Positions 58,369 through 64,000 of a DNA stretch of 64,000 nucleotides are shown piece by piece (within the stretch, counting starts at the first letter, position 1; every line of letters begins with the position of its first letter). A model generated the notes under the pieces. It searched no databases and was not told the origin of the DNA. It saw nothing but the letters and a program-made list of their open reading frames with translations. Made by a program: the position numbers and the translations under genes. Source of the stretch: Dryococelus australis (Eukaryota > Arthropoda > Insecta > Phasmatodea > Phasmatidae); assembly GCA_029891345.1 (NCBI GenBank), contig CM057009.1:304979166-305043165 (forward strand). Direction: 5' to 3'.

Positions 58369-58641
58369 ATGGGCAATTACACAGAGCCATCTAACCTTGT
58401 AGAGGATATTTTACACAATCACTTAGATGGATTAACAGAATTACAGGATTTTAAATTTTTATGGTTAAAACATAATAATATGATGAGAAAGTTTCTTGAG
58501 GTTAGGGTGTCATGTCATTGGGAGGTGTTGAGGTACATGAAGGTTCTTGCATATAAAATTTCTTTGTTTATAATGTTGTGTAATGGTGTTTTAGGGGTGA
58601 ATTATCTGCGAGTTAACGGTGTTCCTTTTTCTGTAACGTAA
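58369..58641 (+). other. Unrecognised 90-codon ORF
   Basis: MGNYTEPSNLVEDILHNHLD and LTELQDFKFLWLKHNNMM look protein-like (amphipathic helix, Leu-rich), and a hydrophobic run (ISLFIMLCNGVLGV) lies near the C terminus. It sits about 560 bp before an LTR polypurine tract, so it may be the last part of a retroelement gene. I recognise no family. Confidence 0.3.
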
Positions 58642-59201
58642 AGAAGTTTTTAAGAGTTGCAAAGTATTTTAGATTTTTTTTTTGTGTATACTATGTGGTT
58701 CTTTATTGAAAGTCAAGCAGTTTATGAAGGTTATGTATATGTGTAAGGGTTAGACACGGTATTATTATTTGTTATCCACACAATTGTTTACACTTTTTCT
58801 TGTTCGAGACAAAATACACCATGAATACTATATATGAATTACATTTGTTAAAAATGTTTTGTCACACACTAAATGAAAACTGTTACATTTTAGCTTACAT
58901 TTGTATAGTTGACTTCATTGTTGTGTCTTGTGCTTATTTGAGTGTTTGAATGATAGTGTACTGTAAATAAGTGTATGTTGTATTGTTGTTTTGTAGCTGC
59001 TCCACTGAAATTGTGTATTCTTCAGTGAGGTAAATTTGACTTTTGCATTATTGTGTGTTAGTGTGTTGATATTTTACAGAGTTATTGTATGTTGTGTTTA
59101 TAGGAACAAAGTCACAGTAGTCTACTGCTTTGAAACTTTTAAGTTCAGTTTTGATTTGGTAAGGATTTCTTCAAAATGTTTACCAAATCAAGGGGTCTAA
59201 T
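58642..59201 (+). mobile_element. Internal 3' region of LTR family, copy 3
   Basis: Ends with GTCACAGTAGTCTACTG (near 59111), TTTGATTTGGTAAGGATTTC and the tract AAATCAAGGGGTCTAA before the LTR, matching the corresponding region of copy 2 (53.36-53.45 kb). Upstream similarity fades. Confidence 0.55.
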
Positions 59202-59951
59202 GTAGCGTTGCAGTTTATACACATTTTAATTGCTTTTATAAGTGTTTTTCAGTTTCACTTTTACTTAAATTTCCCAGTTTCATTTGTCAGTGAGTGTAAG
59301 TGTGCAAATTTTTCCTTTCATGCCACAGTTTAGAAGTAAGGGCTTTATCAGTTTAAATGTGAGGCTGTAATACAAGTGTTATCTGTACTATGTGGCTCTT
59401 TTGAATTCTCAGGCTTCAGAGTGAGGTAACACAACTTTTTTTCATGATTCCCATGCCATAAGCAGTTTTTTTGTTTCACGCAGCACCATGATGTAATGTT
59501 CAGCCAATAGGAGGTCACGAGCCCTCGCTAAATGTGTATTTTTAGTTTTGCATTCTGCAGTGGGGGAACTAGTGCATGGCAGGCCACGAGCAGCAAGCCC
59601 TGAGCTTGTTCTATTACTACGTCAACCACCGAGTAGACATGTCATGAGTGAACATGTTGTGATTTTTATACTGTCGTGCAACAACTGTAGAGACATATAA
59701 TGAGTTGTGGGAGGCAGATAGGTGCCGAGGGGGAAAGTTTCTTTTTTCCTCCTCCTTGTCTTCTTAAATTTTCCTTGCGAGTCGAGATGTAAAGTAAACT
59801 TTCGGTAAATACTACCGTTACTTTGTACCTGTGAGTGTTTAAGAGGAAGACATGTCTATTGATGTCAGACTGACCTATATGTAAATATTTTCAATCCACA
59901 ATAATAAATTGAGTATAATCTGACATGGACATTATTCTGTTCTTATTTCTA
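59202..59951 (+). mobile_element. LTR, copy 3 (3' edge approximate)
   Basis: Starts TGTAGCGTTGCAGTTTATA after a polypurine-like tract, as in copy 2 (TGTAATGATGCAGTTTATT). An AATAATAAATTGAG polyadenylation-like signal occurs at about 59900. The 3' edge near TTCTAACA (59951) is a guess. It shows more divergence from copies 1 and 2 than they do from each other. Confidence 0.5.
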
Positions 59952-60059
59952 ACAATCCAAGTGTACCAACTTAGTGCTCTACCCAACTGAAGCTAGCCAA
60001 ACCAAAAGTAAGTGGACGAAGAGTGTAAACTATAACCTGTTTGTGGCATAGCGAGTTGA

Positions 60060-60850
60060 TGCTATGCTGCAAGGTAATAGACAATTTGACAGGCCTGGTA
60101 ACTGCACAAAGTGTGTAACATACACAACAACGGAAACAGTACATGGGAAAATAACAGATCTCCTTGTGTTACAGAAAGGACAAATAGTAAGAGAGTTAGA
60201 AAAATCTGCGTGCTAAACTTTGTTAGATAGGTTATTAAAACATATTAGAATATTGTTGTTCATATCTGACAGGCATTGCGGCATTCAAAAAATGATGCGT
60301 ACTAAGTTCAATGCAATAACTCATGAATTGAACATTTGACATATTTCCAAATTGTTAAAGAAACTTACAGCAGCAGGAAAAGAATTTGAACCTATTAAAG
60401 AATGGACAATTAGTATTATAAACCATTATGTGATGGTCTTCACATATGTGCGAGGGAAACAATAAGATCCTAATTGAAAAATTTGCCTCAATTTTAAAGC
60501 ATATCACCGACACACACTCTTGGACAGGCGGTAATTAATAAATAAATTGTTGTTTGCACAGAAAACATAGCGAATTAAAATATTGGCCATTTTAAACTCT
60601 AATCATAATTCAGAAAGGCCACAGACTAGACAGAAACTGAAATATTTAAAACCTTTGAAGAGCTGGATTGGTGTAAACACATATAAATGTAAAATACTTG
60701 TCTGGCAGTACGAAATCCTTTATACAGTCATGGAAGCAGTACAATACAATCGAAGCTTGTAGCTGGATGATGACCCTTACAGAGCAATGGATGTGCCAAG
60801 GCATATTGTCACTGTTTCTAGACTCCAGTTAATAAAATTAATATGTCATT
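60060..60850 (+). pseudogene. Transposase-like relic (uncharacterised metazoan family)
   Basis: Plus-strand remnant of a protein family that I know as uncharacterised multicopy proteins in animals, of transposase type. Motifs in order: QFDRPGNCTKCVTYT (about 60085; relatives have CDSPG), KITDLLVLQKG (about 60150), FISDRHCGIQKMMRTKFN (about 60257) where DRH is a likely catalytic Asp, ITHELNI-HISK (about 60320), LTAAGKEFEPIKEWTISIIN (about 60370), and ASILKHITDTHSW (about 60490, in another frame). A decayed C terminus ends near VPRHIVTV (60800). Stops and shifts show it is dead. The catalytic assignment is inferred. Confidence 0.6.
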
Positions 60851-63800
60851 TTTGAAGATTCCATACAGTTTTGTAAATAAAAAGGTGATCAGTTATAATT
60901 TATTTACTGTATTGTCATTCGGCGTTAGCTTCAATAATAGGAACATAGTTTTATCTATTTTATATATTTTTCAGTTTTGTATACAATGTAAGTATATAAC
61001 ATAATATAGTTATAAGAATTGCATATGCAAAAAGTTACTTGCTTTCGATGGTAACATATGCAGCCTGGTCTATGCTGCGAGTTTGAGACCGGTGTAAATA
61101 CCATTCTCCTCGGGATACTTTTATCACATAGTGTTAACGAGACAACGTAGAATGACAACTCTTGTTTCTGTAGCCGACAGCAGTCCACACATTTATCCAG
61201 GAAACAAATTATTGAATACTGCATAGCACCAAGTTCTGTTTAAAGGATTGTTTGCGAAGAGAAGGCGTTTCTTTTTTATACATTTTGTTTTAAGGCTTAA
61301 ATTATGTCAAGTCATTATTGTTAACACCTCACTGTCTACAATAAGCCTGTTAAATGATGGACTAGGCGTAATGCATTCTTAGAGTTCTGATTTTACAGTT
61401 ATGACATTACAAAACTCGCAACACACACTTTCATTGTCTGTTTCCACGTTCACACACAATCCATATTTACACCCAGTTTGTCTGTTTGATCTTCCTGCCG
61501 TGTCTTGAATATTACTGTCACTGTAAGTGATTTAACAATTATCATCATCTCTTCTTTCTGGTACAAACTGGTAAAGCTGTTATTTTGACAGTCATAGTAT
61601 CAGCGCCTGTCTTGAATGAAGCAACATGTCAAGGGAAAGCAGTGCGGTCACGGAGTTCTGGCACGACCTACAACATCACACTTGACTTTCCTACAAACTT
61701 CAGAGTTGCGTAGCTTTGGAACTATGCAGTGCACACACACCAGATTTTTTTCCACAGTCATTGGCATTGAACACACTTCTTGAATAAAACAATGAAAATT
61801 GCATTTTTAAACCTAAAAACTCCTTTAACTAAAATATGCACAAACAACTATATTGTTATATAGCATCGAAAAATTTCAATGAAACACATTCCACCGAAGT
61901 AATAACTTTCTTATATAGTTAATTTTCACACATCAAATTTATGAATTTATAATTATTGTTTTCCAATGTTTGCACACCTATAATAATCTATTTGTATGTA
62001 AACATAATTTGCCCATTAATGTGATCCATGTCAACATTTATATAATCATAAATTATTACAGTCTAATATAACTACAGTGTTTTAATTGTACTTGTTTTAT
62101 AATGTATGGATAATTATTTCTCATTTTGTAGTTTTTGTATTTATGTACTTAATGTCTTTTATATTATTTATATATGTGATATCCTGTTTAGTGTTAATTT
62201 TTAAAAAAATTATCATTGTGAATATCCATAATTTGTACTTTATGTGGTTTTTGTTTTTTTCTGATTTTACATTGTATGTATTATAAAACCACCTTTTAAA
62301 GGAAGGCACTTAAATAATAAAAAATGAAATTAAAATAAATACAATTAAAATTAATAAAAATTATTTATAATGTGTACTCACCAGGTGCAGGTGTGTTGTA
62401 CTACTGCTCATGGTTAATAACCAAATTTTCTGGAACTGGTGTGGTTTTAAGGTAAATTTATATGAAAGCTTGGGGTGTACATGCACCCCCCCCCCACCCC
62501 AAGTTTAGATGTATGTGCTTGGTATAATAAACCCTTTAATGGTAAATAAAAATAAATAAGCAGTTTAAATTGGTCCCGAGGTTGTGGCTTGCAGCATGTA
62601 CAGTGCACCATACTGCACAATGGTGTGAAGGAGACTGATAGTGTATAAACTGCAGTCAGAGTCACAAGAGGAAAACATGTTCTTGCCAAAAAAAATTAAA
62701 TAAATCTAATTTTCCAAATCTTATAATCCTCATATTAAACTAAATAAGTGATAAAATACTTCAAGTGCAACAAGGTAAAGGTGAGCAAGGTTTGTAGCGT
62801 TGCAATATTGTTACAATGTGTATTTTTGGGGTTAAATATTTTTTTGTGATTTTGAGTTAATTTAAGCTTTTTTTGTTAAGCGCGATGTCACGAGTGGTAT
62901 TTTTGTAGGCGCCTTTTTTTTTCCGATGCCCTAGATTTTATGACAGCAGGAAGTTTCCTATCCCTTTGTTTTTTGTTAAGATGCAATAGACCTACCCTTA
63001 ATTATTTTTTCTCAAGTATTTTCATATGGCGTTTCCTTCATTGGAGGTTAGGTGTGGAAATTAAGCTGTTTTGGATGGGTTAAGCCTTTCTTATTACTTG
63101 TTGCTTTTTGTTTGATTAGAAACACGTGCTTCCTTTTTCTTTCTTTAATTAGTAACGTGGTGATAATTTCCTAATTTTTTAGTTCAAAATTCGTTTTTGG
63201 GGAAGTCAGTTTTGAAAGTCATTCTATGTCAAGGTTGTAGTTGAAAGTTAACTGATTTTGTCTTTTTGCGAATTCATTCCCTTCAATTTTAGATCCTTTT
63301 TTTTGAACAGATATTTGTAATTTGCAGACTATTTGTTTCGTTTTTGTAAATTTATTTTATGGTTAGGTCAATTAAGTTATGATGGAATTGAATTACGAAA
63401 CAGTTACTTTACCATTTTATTTCCAGTTTTTGTAAGAATACAGGCTTTTTATTTTTGAGTGCCGAGGTTCTTAAGGAACTGAGGTCACTCAATATTTGAA
63501 AGAAATTTGTCACCACTTGGATCACCAGACTTCTTCTGAAGCAACAGCAGCTGGCCGTATTTTTCTCGCCCCAGGTACTCATTATCCCCCTTTCAGCAGT
63601 TCAGAAGAATTGCTATCTCTTGCTTGTTCGAAGCACCGGGCGCAGCTGCGAACTGCATCGACTCTTTCCTGGTAAAGCTGGGATGTTGTGATGATCAGTG
63701 CAATTGGCCACTAGGCAGTAAGGTCTGTAAGGGGAAAGGGGAGTTTGGCTTTGAGCTGTCGAGGTATCAATCATGGCGGTGGTGGGCTCTGATTGGCTCG

Positions 63801-64000
63801 CCATGACGTCGGCCAAGGCTGTGACATCGGGCGAGGCAGCTGGTGTTGTGACTAACAGCTGTGACGTGGTCACGGGCTGATAGAGGGAGTCAATAGCGGA
63901 CAGCTGTTGTGAGCGGAGGTCTTGGCACAGGTGGGCGGCCCTGGAGGAGGCTGCGACAACACAATAATGCTAAGTATTTTTTGAAAATCCTTGTTTTTGT
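60851..64000. other. No recognisable gene to the window end
   Basis: AT-rich to about 63500 with T-rich runs from 62850; GC-richer at 63500-63950. The frames at 60955-61224, 62447-62689 and 63613-63873 match nothing I know and have no supporting structure. Confidence 0.45.

Overview
This is a eukaryotic, intron- and transposon-dominated window, most likely from an insect with a large genome. A polyneopteran such as a cockroach, termite, stasfix or orthopteran-type lineage is my best guess. The evidence is AT-rich sequence, spliced exons with canonical sites separated by introns of 5 and 21.6 kb, tRNA-headed SINEs of the type common in such genomes, and many decayed arthropod-type transposases. 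There are no operons, ribosome binding sites or CRISPR arrays. Nearly all open frames are short chance frames or pieces of dead mobile elements.

One host gene is recognisable. Three minus-strand exons (43506-43712, 21729-21889, 16528-16690) join with consistent reading phase and match the C-terminal helical half of TGFBRAP1/Vps3, a subunit of the CORVET endosomal tethering complex. The 5' exons and the last, RING-like exon were not found. Everything from 16.5 to 43.7 kb is therefore intron or exon of this gene; 1-16.5 kb is its 3' intron or downstream sequence, and 43.7-64 kb its upstream intron or flank.

Layout. 0.1-1.0 kb: Ty3/gypsy reverse transcriptase relic (-). 1.27-3.92 kb: an almost complete Merlin/IS1595-superfamily DNA transposon with terminal inverted repeats, arrays of a TGGATA motif facing inward from both ends, and an internal 39-bp minisatellite. 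4.25-4.50 kb: SINE with perfect 12-bp target duplication. 5.76-7.70 kb: Tc1/mariner-related transposase with an inverted second copy of its 3' end. 9.6-10.1 kb: mariner relic. 10.4 kb: second SINE. 11.2-12.6 kb: piggyBac relic. 14.1-15.9 kb: frameshifted envelope-like gene with polypurine tract and LTR start. 18.1 kb: gag-like coiled-coil ORF. 23.2-24.2 kb: an LTR on the minus strand whose relatives lie at 53.5-54.1 and 59.2 kb (+). 26.7-30.9 kb: Ty3/gypsy pol (-) split by a 1.86-kb LTR-like insertion with a 4-bp target duplication. 32.6-33.8 kb: relic of a conserved multicopy family of unknown function. 34.3-37.5 kb: two gypsy pol fragments meeting head-on. 38-41 kb: LTR/gag/RT element (+) with an internal deletion. 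41.8-42.2 kb: MITE-like element. 43.9-44.5 kb: internally deleted mariner with TA target duplication. 44.9-45.3, 50.3 and 51.6-52.1 kb: related tandem arrays with tRNA-like B-box motifs. 56.3-57.3 kb: non-LTR reverse transcriptase. 57.8 kb: THAP domain relic. 60.1-60.8 kb: transposase-like relic.

Apart from the three host exons, nothing here looks able to encode an intact protein. The interest lies in element architecture, nesting and repeat structure. All family assignments were made by eye from translated motifs.
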